Positions 12,143-21,132 of a stretch of 64,000 bases of DNA are shown here, piece after piece. The notes beneath the pieces are model-generated. The model ran no database searches, had not been told where the DNA came from, and was given only the letters and a program-made list of their open reading frames with translations. Location: positions 124,001 to 188,000 of the forward strand of contig NZ_FNZM01000009.1 of NCBI RefSeq assembly GCF_900109265.1, given 5' to 3'. Within the stretch, counting starts at the first letter, position 1; each line of letters opens with the position of its first letter. The translations under genes were made by a program, and so were the position numbers. The stretch is from Paraburkholderia tropica (GTDB taxonomy: Bacteria; Pseudomonadota; Gammaproteobacteria; Burkholderiales; Burkholderiaceae).

Positions 12143-12985
12143 GTGAATTTCGACGATTACTGCCTGCAAAAGGCGGCCCCACCCGGATCGAGCACGTACT
12201 ACGCGCTGCGCCAGGCGAGCGCCGCGCGCCAGCCGCTCCTTGCCGCCCTGTTCGCCCTGCGCCGCGAACTCGAGGAAACCGCCAAGGAAACGAGCGACCC
12301 GACCGTGGGCCGCACGAAGCTCGCCTGGTGGCAGAAGGAACTCGCCGCGCTGGCCGCCGGCAATCCCTCGCATCCGGTCACGAAAGCGCTCGCCGCGCAT
12401 CTCGACGATCCCGCAAATCTCTATCCCCTGTTACAGCAATTGCTCGCGGGCTTCGAGATGGATTTCGAGCAGGCCCGCTATCTCGACATGCCGAATCTGC
12501 GCCGTTATATCGACGGCGTGGGCGGCACGTTCGCCACGCTCGTCGCGCAGGCCTGCGTGCGCACGCCGCAGGAACACGAGTCGGCCGCACGCTGGGCCGC
12601 CCCGCTCGGCAATGCGCTGACGCTCGCTCAGTTCGTGCCGGAGATCGGCAACGACGCGCGTCATGGCCGCATCTACCTGCCGATCGACGAATTGCAGCGC
12701 TACAACGTCACCGCCGCCGATCTGATCAACCGCCGCTACAGCGCCGAATTCACCGAGCTGATGCAGTTCCAGACGGCGCGTGCGCGCGAAGCGCTGACTG
12801 CCGCGCTCGACGCGATTCCCGCCGCCGAGCGCAAACCGCAGCGAGCGCTGCGCGCGCTCGCCGCGCTCGAACTCGCGCTGCTGGACGAAGTGGAACGCGA
12901 AAGCTTTCAGGTGCTGCATCAGCACATCGCGCTCACGCCAATCCGCAAGCTCTGGATCGCGTGGCGCGCGGCACGACGTAACTGA
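12143..12985 (+). CDS. Squalene/phytoene synthase-fold protein, NDUFAF6-like, probably without prenyl synthase activity
   Basis: 280-residue protein of the squalene/phytoene synthase superfamily starting at a GTG codon. The fold signatures are present (SSTYYALRQAS near residue 18; the second motif region around IGNDARHGRIYLP). The two aspartate-rich metal-binding motifs of active synthases are not: the first motif position reads RRELEETAKE and the second PEIGND in place of the usual RDxxED. The pattern FALRRELEE...TVGRTKLAWWQKEL and the C-terminal IRKLWIAWRAARR resemble human NDUFAF6, a complex I assembly factor of this fold. This comparison is from memory of the family. No hopanoid or carotenoid gene lies nearby. 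An alternative is a divergent HpnD-like enzyme. Confidence 0.75.
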   Translation: MNFDDYCLQKAAPPGSSTYYALRQASAARQPLLAALFALRRELEETAKETSDPTVGRTKLAWWQKELAALAAGNPSHPVTKALAAHLDDPANLYPLLQQLLAGFEMDFEQARYLDMPNLRRYIDGVGGTFATLVAQACVRTPQEHESAARWAAPLGNALTLAQFVPEIGNDARHGRIYLPIDELQRYNVTAADLINRRYSAEFTELMQFQTARAREALTAALDAIPAAERKPQRALRALAALELALLDEVERESFQVLHQHIALTPIRKLWIAWRAARRN

Positions 12986-13034
12986 GACCGGCGCAAAGCG
13001 CGCCGCTTTCAATATCGCGCGACGTCGAGCAACT

Positions 13035-14264
13035 TCAAGCGCGCAACAACGGCAACGGCTCGAAGCGCTGCTGCAAGACCGAGGCGGCGTCGAGTCCCCA
13101 CCATCCGTTCAACACTGTCGCGTAGATCTGCCGGAAATCGATGGCCACGGGCAGATTGCCGTTGCCATCCAGACGCGCAAGCGCCGGCGCCTCGCCATAC
13201 AGACCGCCCGCCACGCGCCCGCCCGCCACGAAATGCGCCGATGCCGTGCCGTGATCGGTGCCGCGACTCTGGTTCTCGCGCACGCGCCGTCCGAACTCGG
13301 CATACGTGGCGATCAGCGTGCGATCCCAACGCCCCATTTCGACCAGCGCCGAACGCATCGCGACCATGCCCGCCGCGAACTGGCGCAACAGCTCCGCGTG
13401 ACGTTCGGGCTGGTTCTCGTGCGTATCGAAGCCATTGAGCGTGAGGCGGATGACCGCGACGCCGTCGCCCTGCACCGGCGCGCCTTGCGCCGTATCGCCG
13501 GACGCCAGCGCCTGCATCGCCGTCTTCACCGACGCGCCGAACGCGCCCGCCGGAAACGCCGTCTTCAACGCATATTCACCGGGCCGCGGCCGCAACTGAT
13601 CGGCCGCATGCACGATGTCGTTCTCCACATCGAGCAGGTGCGCGAGCGCCGGATTGCGCTCCTGAAGCGCGACCGGCGTCACGAGCCGCGAAGCGCGCGC
13701 AAACTGCGCCGGATTGACGAGCGCGATGGCGCGCGCGCCGTTCGCGAGCGGCCCCATCTCGGCGCTGCCGAGCACCAGACCATCGGCGGCAAAACCCTTC
13801 GGCACGGGCGTGGTCGCGAACGCACGCGTGAGCCAGCCTTCGCGCAGATATTGATCGGAGCGCGACGCCGTATCCCAGATCTCGATCGAGCGAAAATGCG
13901 AGAGGTTCGGCTGCGCGTAGCTCACGCCCTGCACGATCGCGAGTTCGTGCGCGCGCCACATCGGCAGCAGAGGCGCGAGCGCCGGATGCAGCGCGGTGCG
14001 TTCGTCGAGCTGGATCGCGTCGCCGCGACGCACGCCAATGGTGCTGCGATAACGCGCATAGAGCGGATCGGCGTACGGCACGACGGTGTTCAAGCCGTCA
14101 TTGCCGCCCTTCAACTCGACGAGGATCAGCAGATTCTCGTAGCCGCTCGCTCGCGCTTGCGCAGTCGCGGCGAGCGTTTGCGCGTGGACGCTCTGAGGCA
14201 GCCACGACGCCGCGCCTGCCGCCGTCGCCGCGGCCGCCGCAGCCAGAAAATCGCGTCGCTTCAT
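13035..14264 (-). CDS. Tat-exported DUF1501 protein
   Basis: 409-residue protein of the DUF1501 family (alkaline-phosphatase/sulfatase-like fold, function not established). It begins with a twin-arginine signal MKRRDFLAAAAAATAAGAA and a cleavage-like site after VHAQ. Visible family motifs are ELKGGNDGLNTVVPY (about residue 52), TYAEFGRRVREN (about 320) and GTDHGTASAHFVAGG (about 337). It follows the DUF1800 gene by 111 bp on the same strand; DUF1800-DUF1501 pairs recur in many bacteria and are presumed to act together outside the cytoplasm. The substrate is unknown. Confidence 0.88.
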   Translation of the reverse strand: MKRRDFLAAAAAATAAGAASWLPQSVHAQTLAATAQARASGYENLLILVELKGGNDGLNTVVPYADPLYARYRSTIGVRRGDAIQLDERTALHPALAPLLPMWRAHELAIVQGVSYAQPNLSHFRSIEIWDTASRSDQYLREGWLTRAFATTPVPKGFAADGLVLGSAEMGPLANGARAIALVNPAQFARASRLVTPVALQERNPALAHLLDVENDIVHAADQLRPRPGEYALKTAFPAGAFGASVKTAMQALASGDTAQGAPVQGDGVAVIRLTLNGFDTHENQPERHAELLRQFAAGMVAMRSALVEMGRWDRTLIATYAEFGRRVRENQSRGTDHGTASAHFVAGGRVAGGLYGEAPALARLDGNGNLPVAIDFRQIYATVLNGWWGLDAASVLQQRFEPLPLLRA

Positions 14265-14375
14265 GCCATGCCTCGCTCGTCGATGCGCCGCTGCGCGGCG
14301 GTGTTGTTGCTGTGCGTGCTGCGGTGAATGGCTTCGTTCGTGGATATCATCGTCCGTCTTCGTTTCGAGGCGCGC

Positions 14376-16100
14376 TCAAGTGAGCTGATACACGGGATCC
14401 ATCAGGAGTGCCTGGAGATACGCCTGCGCACTGCTGCCCGCCGCAATGGCGTCGACGGGCGCGAGCGGCAGCACGGCATGCTGCATCTGCAACTGCTGCG
14501 AGAGATCGGGCTTGTCGCTCGCGCTCAGGCCGTAACGCGCAAGCCAGCCATCGAGATCGAAACGCATGCCGCCTTGCGTGCGCGGCGGCGCTTTTGCGGT
14601 CGTCTTCGTCATCGCTGCGCCCATACGCGGACGCCCCGCCTCGGTCGCGCGAAACAGCTGCTCGACGAACTGCTTGCGTGCGAGCAGCGTCGAACTGTTG
14701 ATCCACGCCACGCCGCCCGGCCAGCCTTTCACATTGGGCGGATAAAACAGATTCTCGCCGAGCGCCGCCGAGGTCCGCGCGAACGGCGCGGTGTCGCCAT
14801 ACGTCACGCCGAAGCGCCGAATCGTACCGACGATGAACGTCACCGGCGAACTGACCAGCACGCCGCGATTGCGCTCGTCCCAAAACGCAGGCGTAAGCAG
14901 CAAGGCGCGCAACGCAGCGGAAATATCGTAACGACTCGCGCGAAAATGCGCGGCGACGTGGTCGAGCTGCGCGGTATCGGGCGTGTCGGACACGAACTCG
15001 CGCCACATTTTCGCCGCCACGAAATGCGCCGTCTGTGGCTCGCCGAGCAGAATGTCGAGCATCGCGTCGCCATCGAACGGGCCGCTGTGGCCGAGCACGG
15101 TCTTCACGCCGTCGTCGTGCTGCGCCGGCCGCGAGACGAATTGCCCGGTATCGGGGTCGACGGCCCAGCCCGTGTAGGCGCGCGCCGCCTCGGCAACGTC
15201 CTGCTGCGTGTACTGCCCTTCGCCGAGCGTGAACAGCTCCATGACCTCGCGCGCGAAGTTCTCGTTCGGCTTGCCCTTGCGATTGCTCGCGCCGTCGAGA
15301 TAGAGCAGCATCGCCGGATCTTTCGCCACCTCGTGCAGCATTGTCGCGAAATTGCCGAGCGCGTGGCGCCTCAGGAGCGAATTTTGCTGGGCCATCATCT
15401 TGGGCTCCGGCACCTTGTCCTGACCCGACGTGAAATGGTTATGCCAGAACAACGTCATGCGCTCCGTGACCGGCGACGGCGTGACCAGCATCTCGCCCAT
15501 CCACCACGCGCGCAATTCGTCGTAATGCCTGCCGCGCGTACGTTGCGCGTCGCGGCGCTGATCGGGCGTCCAGGCGTTGCGCTCGGCGCGCGTCGGCAGC
15601 GGCTCGGCGCACCAGGCGGGCAGCGGCGTGACGGCCTCGGTGCGGGCGGTGGCCAGCACGCGGTCGACGGCTTCGGCGCGCGTGAGGCCGACGTAAGGCG
15701 CGAGGTCGGCGCCGGCCGGTGCGAAGCCCGTGCGGATCAGCAGATGCCTCGCGTCGTCAGCGTCGAGCAGCTCGGTTTCGACGGACGAAGGCATCGCCGC
15801 TGACGCCGCAGATGCCGCCGGCGCATGGCGATGCACGTGAGAAAGATGCGACGCGCGGCGCGGCGGTTCGGGCTTCGTCTCGCTACTCGCATCTGCGGTG
15901 GATTGCGCGCAAGCGCGTCGGGACCACGCGCCGAGCGCCGACGCTAACGGCAGCGTGGACAGCGTGAAGAACGCGGCGCGCGTGACGGCTGGCTGATCCA
16001 GTGATGCTCGCACGGATGCGCCGGCGTCGGCTGCATCGCTCGCGTCGCTCACATGGCTGGCCGCGCGGCGCGGCGGGAACACCGGCAAGAAGCTTTTCAT
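14376..16100 (-). CDS. DUF1800 family protein, partner of the DUF1501 protein
   Basis: 574-residue member of the DUF1800 family. The core begins near residue 120 (DDARHLLIRTGFAPAG) and includes the conserved MTLFWHNHFTSGQ (about 225) and NENFAREVMELFTLGEGQYTQ split across about 285-305, plus PPNVKGWPGG near 475. The first 70 residues are unusual: alanine- and aspartate-rich, then a hydrophobic segment (AAFFTLSTLPLASALGAW) ending in ACAQS, which looks like a signal or anchor with an extended leader rather than a standard Tat signal. It is upstream of the DUF1501 gene and probably co-transcribed. Function unknown. Confidence 0.88.
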   Translation of the reverse strand: MKSFLPVFPPRRAASHVSDASDAADAGASVRASLDQPAVTRAAFFTLSTLPLASALGAWSRRACAQSTADASSETKPEPPRRASHLSHVHRHAPAASAASAAMPSSVETELLDADDARHLLIRTGFAPAGADLAPYVGLTRAEAVDRVLATARTEAVTPLPAWCAEPLPTRAERNAWTPDQRRDAQRTRGRHYDELRAWWMGEMLVTPSPVTERMTLFWHNHFTSGQDKVPEPKMMAQQNSLLRRHALGNFATMLHEVAKDPAMLLYLDGASNRKGKPNENFAREVMELFTLGEGQYTQQDVAEAARAYTGWAVDPDTGQFVSRPAQHDDGVKTVLGHSGPFDGDAMLDILLGEPQTAHFVAAKMWREFVSDTPDTAQLDHVAAHFRASRYDISAALRALLLTPAFWDERNRGVLVSSPVTFIVGTIRRFGVTYGDTAPFARTSAALGENLFYPPNVKGWPGGVAWINSSTLLARKQFVEQLFRATEAGRPRMGAAMTKTTAKAPPRTQGGMRFDLDGWLARYGLSASDKPDLSQQLQMQHAVLPLAPVDAIAAGSSAQAYLQALLMDPVYQLT

Positions 16101-16446
16101 GGCGCCTGGGTTTCAAGGAGCGCGCAACGACCGGCCAGACGACCGCTGCCGTTCACGCGCGAACCTGGTGAATGTACCGGCATAACGAGTGGAGCGGGCG
16201 CGCTGTTGACTCCGCGGGCCACTCGGGCGCAAAGGATTTTGAAACTGATTTTTTCAGCGACGGGCGCCGCGCGAAGCGGTCCGAACGGACAAGAGCAGGG
16301 ACACAGCGAGAAACGCCTGGAAACAACGCGTAACAGCAGAAAGGCAGCGAATGACGAAAGATGCGATCAGCGCGACGGCGAAAGATGACCTGGCAGGCAA
16401 TACAACGCAACACGCGACGCAACACACGCGACGTGGCGAGATGCGT
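16101..16446. other. Intergenic region between two minus-strand genes
   Basis: 346 bp. Near 16399-16433 there is an imperfect direct repeat of a GCAACACGCGAC-like unit. No gene, tRNA or clear terminator was seen. Confidence 0.4.
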
Positions 16447-16767
16447 CTAGCGCTTGTAGAGTTCGCGCACGGCGTCTTCGATGTGCTGGCGCAGCAGGCG
16501 CCGCTCGTCGGGCGTCATGTGGCCGTCGCGGCGGCGTTGGTCGAGATCGGGAGGAACGGCGTTGCGCTGATTGATGTCCGAAGCGGGACGAGGCGGCATG
16601 TCGTTGCGCACCCGACGAATGGGCGGCCTGCCGCCGTAGCGGGCCGCACCGGGCCCGTCACCGAAGGGCTGGGCGTGTGCCGGCGCCGCATCCAATGCAG
16701 CCACGACGCCGCTGGCCAACGCCAGAGCAATCATGGTGTGGCGCATTGTCGGCCTGACCCCTCCCAT
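16447..16767 (-). CDS. Small secreted protein of unknown function
   Basis: About 106 residues. A signal peptide is clear (MRHTMIALALASGVVAALDA, likely cleavage after AHA), and the mature part is rich in Arg, Pro and Asp and ends in a helical segment MTPDERRLLRQHIEDAVRELY. The ATG at 16767 has AAGGGA nine nt upstream; an internal ATG at 16746 also has a GGAGGGG upstream, so either could be used. It is divergent from ompR with 239 bp between, so it could share regulation with ompR-envZ. I do not recognise a family. Confidence 0.7.
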   Translation of the reverse strand: MGGVRPTMRHTMIALALASGVVAALDAAPAHAQPFGDGPGAARYGGRPPIRRVRNDMPPRPASDINQRNAVPPDLDQRRRDGHMTPDERRLLRQHIEDAVRELYKR

Positions 16768-16937
16768 CGTTTTGTTCCCTTCTTGACGCGGCAAACGGCT
16801 ACCTCGATTGCATTGTTCGGACCCAGTTCAACACGGGCACTGGTTCAAAATCGAATGAAGTATCTACCGAATGGCCGCTCAACGTAAAGAAGTCTATCTG
16901 TCAGTGCTTGATGCCGTAGCACAGCACGGGTAAATTT

Positions 16938-16953
16938 TGTAACTGACTGTAAC
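16938..16953. promoter_or_regulatory. Candidate OmpR box (direct TGTAAC repeats)
   Basis: TGTAAC occurs twice with a 10-bp period (16938-16943 and 16948-16953), one helical turn, which is how OmpR-type dimers bind. On the other strand it reads GTTACA-N4-GTTACA. It lies 54 bp before ompR and 171 bp before the divergent secreted-protein gene. Confidence 0.45.
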
Positions 16954-17006
16954 CCGTTAATCGGTGCAATCTCGCACTGCAACCCAATCGCGCTAAGATG
17001 CCAGGC

Positions 17007-17732
17007 ATGGAAACCAAGAACCCGTCCAAAATTCTCGTGGTCGACGACGACCCCCGACTGCGTGACCTGCTGCGCCGCTACCTCGGCGAGCAGGGTTTCA
17101 ACGTATATGTTGCGGAAAACGCCCCTGCCATGAACAAGCTGTGGGTGCGTGAACGCTTCGACTTGCTCGTGCTCGACCTGATGCTGCCAGGCGAAGACGG
17201 TCTCTCGATCTGCCGCCGCCTGCGTGGCAGCAACGACCGCACGCCCATCATCATGCTCACGGCCAAGGGCGAAGACGTCGACCGCATCGTCGGTCTCGAA
17301 ATGGGCGCGGACGACTATCTGCCGAAGCCCTTCAATCCGCGCGAGCTGGTCGCCCGCATTCACGCCGTGCTGCGCCGTCAAGCGCCGTCCGAACTGCCGG
17401 GCGCGCCGTCGGAAACCACTGAAGTATTCGAGTTCGGCGAATTCGCGCTGAACCTCGCCACCCGCACGCTCACCAAGGCCGGCCAGGAAATTCCGCTCAC
17501 CACGGGCGAATTCTCCGTGCTCAAGGTGTTCGCGCGTCATCCGCGCCAGCCGCTCTCGCGCGAAAAGCTCATGGAGCTCGCACGCGGCCGCGAATACGAA
17601 GTGTTCGACCGCAGCCTCGACGTGCAGATCTCGCGTCTGCGCAAGCTGATCGAGCCCGATCCGGGCAGCCCGCGCTTCATCCAGACGGTCTGGGGCCTCG
17701 GCTACGTGTTCATCCCCGACGGCGCTGCCTGA
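17007..17732 (+). CDS. ompR: OmpR-family response regulator
   Basis: 241-residue regulator with an N-terminal receiver domain (acidic pocket VVDDDPRLRD; phosphorylated Asp57 in LLVLDLMLPG; conserved Lys in YLPKPFNPREL) and a C-terminal winged-helix domain (about 150-238, ending TVWGLGYVFIPDG). In the family, EnvZ phosphorylates OmpR in response to osmolarity or acid and it controls porins and other envelope genes. The ATG at 17007 is preferred because the METKNPSKILVVDDD start matches relatives; an in-frame ATG three codons upstream (16998) is possible. envZ follows by 55 bp. A possible autoregulatory site lies upstream. Confidence 0.95.
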   Translation: METKNPSKILVVDDDPRLRDLLRRYLGEQGFNVYVAENAPAMNKLWVRERFDLLVLDLMLPGEDGLSICRRLRGSNDRTPIIMLTAKGEDVDRIVGLEMGADDYLPKPFNPRELVARIHAVLRRQAPSELPGAPSETTEVFEFGEFALNLATRTLTKAGQEIPLTTGEFSVLKVFARHPRQPLSREKLMELARGREYEVFDRSLDVQISRLRKLIEPDPGSPRFIQTVWGLGYVFIPDGAA

Positions 17733-17787
17733 TACAGGATGGATGGCGTCTCATTGCCTGCACGACCTCTGTTGACGGGAAGGGTTC

Positions 17788-19137
17788 ATGCGGATTGACC
17801 GGCGTCTGCTGACGCTTGCGTTCGGCGACCTGTTCTGGCGCACCTTCCTGCTGATCGCGCTGCTCATTGCGGTCAGTCTTGCGGCATGGTTCCAGAGCTT
17901 TCGCGTGATCGAGCGGGAGCCACGCGCCCAGCGCGTGGCGCTTCAGCTCGTCGCCGTGGTCAAGCTCACGCGCACCGCGCTCCTCTACTCCGATCCCGAT
18001 CTGCGCCGCGCGCTGCTGCAGGATCTGGAGAGTAACGAGGGCGTGCGCGTGTATCCGCGCGAGACCACGGACAAATACAAGCTGCAGCCAGACGAATCGC
18101 TCAATCGCCTGATCGAGCACGACATCCGCGGCCGTCTCGGCGACGACACGGTAATTGCCCAGTCGGTCAACGACATCCCGGGCGTGTGGATCAGCTTCAA
18201 GATCGACGACGACGACTACTGGGTGGCGCTCGACCGCGATCAGCTCGACAACGTCACCGGCCTGCAGTGGGTCGGCTGGGGCATTTCCGCGCTTGCGCTG
18301 TCGCTGTTCGGCGCGGCGTTCATCACGAGTCTCGTGAACCGCCCGTTCGCGCGGCTCGCAATGTCCGCCCGCATGGTCGGCTCCGGCCAGTCGCCCTCGC
18401 CGTTGCCCGAAAGCGGCATGGGCGTGGCGGCGGAAACCAATCGCTCGTTCAACCAGATGGTGCGCGACCTCGAACAGCTCGAGGCCGATCGGGCGCTGAT
18501 GCTCGCGGGCATCTCGCACGATCTGCGCACGCCGCTCGCGCGATTACGGCTGGAAACGGAGATGAGCCCGTCCGATCAGGCGACCAAGGACGCGATGATC
18601 GACGACATCGAGCAGATGGACATGATCATCGGGCGCTTCCTCGACTATGCGCGGCCGGTGCAGCGCATGACCGAGCGCGTCGATCTGTCCGTGATCGCGA
18701 GCGAGATGGCGGCGCGCCTGGCGACCGAGGACGGCGTGCGCCTGATCACGCGTCTCGCGCCCACGGCCATGGTCGAAGCCGACGACACCGATATGCGCCG
18801 CATTGTCGGCAACCTGATCGAGAATGCGCGCAAATATGGTGCAAGCGATTCCGACGGCATTCCTCACATCATGCTGGAAACGCGCGTTTCGCACTCGCGC
18901 GTGGAGCTTTCGGTGGTCGACGAAGGCCCCGGCATTCCCGAGGATCAGCTCGCGCTTGTCACGCGGCCGTTCTATCGCGTCGACAGTGCCCGCACGCAGG
19001 CCAACGGCACCGGCCTCGGCATGGCGATCGTCCAGCGCCTCGTGAGCCGTTATCGCGGCGCGCTGCGTCTGCGCAACCGCGCGCCCGGCCCGGGCCTCGA
19101 AGTCACGATCGAGTTTCCGCTCGCCAAGGGCGCCTGA
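17788..19137 (+). CDS. envZ: EnvZ-type sensor histidine kinase
   Basis: 449-residue inner-membrane kinase. It has a first membrane helix (about 16-36), a periplasmic segment of about 125 residues, a second helix (about 165-185, LSLFGAAFITSLV), a HAMP domain, a dimerisation domain with phospho-accepting His244 in ISHDLRTPLARLRLE, and an ATPase domain with N box (NLIENARKYG), G1 (DEGPGIP) and G2 (GTGLGMAIV). A GGGAAGGG ribosome binding site precedes the ATG. It pairs with the ompR gene upstream and sends phosphate to its Asp57. All catalytic boxes are intact. Confidence 0.95.
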   Translation: MRIDRRLLTLAFGDLFWRTFLLIALLIAVSLAAWFQSFRVIEREPRAQRVALQLVAVVKLTRTALLYSDPDLRRALLQDLESNEGVRVYPRETTDKYKLQPDESLNRLIEHDIRGRLGDDTVIAQSVNDIPGVWISFKIDDDDYWVALDRDQLDNVTGLQWVGWGISALALSLFGAAFITSLVNRPFARLAMSARMVGSGQSPSPLPESGMGVAAETNRSFNQMVRDLEQLEADRALMLAGISHDLRTPLARLRLETEMSPSDQATKDAMIDDIEQMDMIIGRFLDYARPVQRMTERVDLSVIASEMAARLATEDGVRLITRLAPTAMVEADDTDMRRIVGNLIENARKYGASDSDGIPHIMLETRVSHSRVELSVVDEGPGIPEDQLALVTRPFYRVDSARTQANGTGLGMAIVQRLVSRYRGALRLRNRAPGPGLEVTIEFPLAKGA

Positions 19138-19331
19138 GGCGCTTTCTCCACTTTTCTTCCGGTCGATTCACGCTCGTTGATTCGCGCCTGCACGGGCGCG
19201 GATCAACGCACGCGCGCGTCGAGGCGCACCGTCGCGGCACGCGCCGGCTTCCCCTGCCACAATCTGACGATGGGCCGCGCGCGTCATGCGCGCAGGCGTT
19301 CTTGCCCGTCTCGATCCAGGGGTGCAGCGAC

Positions 19332-19880
19332 ATGAAAACCATCGGCGACAAACTCGAAGCCTTCACCGTCACGGCCGCCAAACCCGGCTTTAATTTTCCG
19401 GAAGAAAACGGCGAATCGGCGTTTCAGGAAATCACCGAGCAAAGTTTTTCGGACAAGTGGAAGGTCATCTATTTCTATCCGAAGGATTTCACCGTGATCT
19501 GCCCGACCGAGATCGTCGCGTTCGCGCGGCTTCAAAAGGAATTCGAGGATCGCGAAACCGTGCTGCTCGGCGGCAGTTGCGACAACGAATACGTGAAGCT
19601 CGCGTGGCGGCGGGAGAACAAGGATCTCGACCGCCTGAACCACTACGCGTTCGGCGACGTGAAAGGCGAGCTGATCGATCAGCTCGGCATCCGCGACAAG
19701 GAAGCGGGCGTGGCGCTGCGTGCGACGTTCATCGTCGATCCGGACAACACGATCCAGTACGTGAGCGTCAACACGCTCAGCGTCGGGCGCAGCGCCGCCG
19801 AAGTGCTGCGCGTGCTCGACGCGCTGCAAACCGGCGAGCTGTGCCCGAGCGGTCGCGAGGTGGGCGGCGCGACGCTCTGA
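19332..19880 (+). CDS. ahpC: AhpC-type peroxiredoxin
   Basis: 182-residue two-cysteine peroxiredoxin. Peroxidatic Cys57 lies in KDFTVICPTE and resolving Cys171 in GELCPSGREVGG; it reduces hydrogen peroxide and organic hydroperoxides. The sequence is closer to the AhpC group that works with AhpD or thioredoxin-like donors (long EFEDRETVLLGGSCDNEYV region) than to the enteric AhpC/AhpF type; this is a judgement by eye. The start at ATG 19332 has AGGGG 9 nt upstream. The frame is open much further upstream through the end of envZ, but that part is only an overlapping frame. No ahpD or ahpF is in the window. Confidence 0.93.
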   Translation: MKTIGDKLEAFTVTAAKPGFNFPEENGESAFQEITEQSFSDKWKVIYFYPKDFTVICPTEIVAFARLQKEFEDRETVLLGGSCDNEYVKLAWRRENKDLDRLNHYAFGDVKGELIDQLGIRDKEAGVALRATFIVDPDNTIQYVSVNTLSVGRSAAEVLRVLDALQTGELCPSGREVGGATL

Positions 19881-19921
19881 GCGGCGTCGTCGGTTAGCCC
19901 GGGGTGGTCTCCTGCACTGAA

Positions 19922-21061
19922 TCAGGTCGGGCCGGCGGCCGCGCGCGCCGGCAGGCGTTCGCGGATCGCTCCGGCCAGCGGCTCCTTCCATTCGAGCACG
20001 CGCTTTTCCAGCAGACGCCACGACAGATGCGCGAGCAGCACGGATAGCGCGAACTGCACGCCGAGCGCCAGCGCGTCCTGCGCGAGCGGCGGCAGGCCGA
20101 GCCGCGTATAGAACACGGGCGCGTCGCCCAGACGCGAGGGCACGAGGTTGTGAAACAGGTAGAAGCCGTAGCTGATCGTGCCGAGATACGCGAGCGGCTT
20201 CGTTTCGAGCGCGGCCACCAGCACGCTGTCCTGCGCGCGCACGATCCACAGGAACACCGCGCCGAGCGACATCGCCAGCCCGATATCGAACAAGCCCGGC
20301 AGCACCGCGCGCTGCGTCGCTTCGCAGGTCTCGCAGTCGGCGCGCGCGAATGCGAACACCGCGAGGCTCGCGAATGCCAGCGCGAACCATGCCGCGCGCG
20401 GCACCGGTCCGTCGATCTGCACACGCTCGCCGCCGATCGCGAGCGCGCCGCCCAGCGCGAGCAGCGCGAAATTCCACGGCGAAAACGCGTAAACCAGCGG
20501 CTCGATCGCACCCGTCGCGTAAAGCGCCAGATGCGCGAGCGCCGCCGCCCCGATCATGCCGATGCAGACTCCCAGATGCCGCGACGCGCGCGTGAACAGC
20601 AGCACGAACGGCGCGATCAGATAGAACTGCTGCTCGACCGCAAGACTCCAGAAATGCGACACCGTGCCTGGCCAGCCGTCGCGCACCACGCCGATCCAGA
20701 AATTAGACAGGAATACGAAATGCCACGCGAGGCCGAGTTCGACATCGCGCTGATAAAACCATGCGTGCGCGATCGTCAACGCGATCAGCAGCAGGTAATA
20801 CACCGGAAAAATTCGCAGCGCGCGCTTCACGAAAAAGACATACAGCACGGCGTCGCGGCGCGCGCCCTGCCCTTCGACGCGCAGCCGGTTGCGATGCAAC
20901 TCACCGATGATGAGATAGCCGCTGATCAGAAAGAAAAGCCACACACCGATCTTGCCCGCGTCGATCGCATCGAGATGCGCCTTGTGAGAGAGGAACACCA
21001 GCATCACGGCCAGCGCCCGGAGACCGTCGAGGCCTTTCACGCGTCTTTCGAGTACCGTCAT
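19922..21061 (-). CDS. Acyltransferase 3 family membrane protein
   Basis: 379-residue multi-pass inner-membrane protein of the OafA/YrhL type, which moves acetyl or other acyl groups onto surface sugars. The N-terminal motif GLDGLRALAVMLVFLSHKAHLDA includes the conserved Arg and His; around ten hydrophobic helices follow (for example YLIIGELHR and HFWSLAVEQQFYLIAPF near residue 130, a typical family signature). It is convergent with ahpC (41 bp) and has AAAGGG just before the ATG. No polysaccharide cluster lies nearby, so the acceptor is unknown. Confidence 0.9.
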   Translation of the reverse strand: MTVLERRVKGLDGLRALAVMLVFLSHKAHLDAIDAGKIGVWLFFLISGYLIIGELHRNRLRVEGQGARRDAVLYVFFVKRALRIFPVYYLLLIALTIAHAWFYQRDVELGLAWHFVFLSNFWIGVVRDGWPGTVSHFWSLAVEQQFYLIAPFVLLFTRASRHLGVCIGMIGAAALAHLALYATGAIEPLVYAFSPWNFALLALGGALAIGGERVQIDGPVPRAAWFALAFASLAVFAFARADCETCEATQRAVLPGLFDIGLAMSLGAVFLWIVRAQDSVLVAALETKPLAYLGTISYGFYLFHNLVPSRLGDAPVFYTRLGLPPLAQDALALGVQFALSVLLAHLSWRLLEKRVLEWKEPLAGAIRERLPARAAAGPT

Positions 21062-21132
21062 TGCCCTTTCCGTTTCCGGTTACGCCATCAGCATAAGGCG
21101 ACAAAAACGAAAAGTAATCGGCAAGAAAAGCA

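Noticed and set aside
14328..15803. Plus-strand frame opposite the DUF1800 gene
   Set aside because: Antisense shadow; the minus strand shows conserved DUF1800 motifs.
18186..19880. 564-codon frame that looks like a fusion of envZ region and peroxiredoxin
   Set aside because: The first 380 codons are the wrong frame of envZ; the true peroxiredoxin starts at ATG 19332 with a ribosome binding site and normal length.
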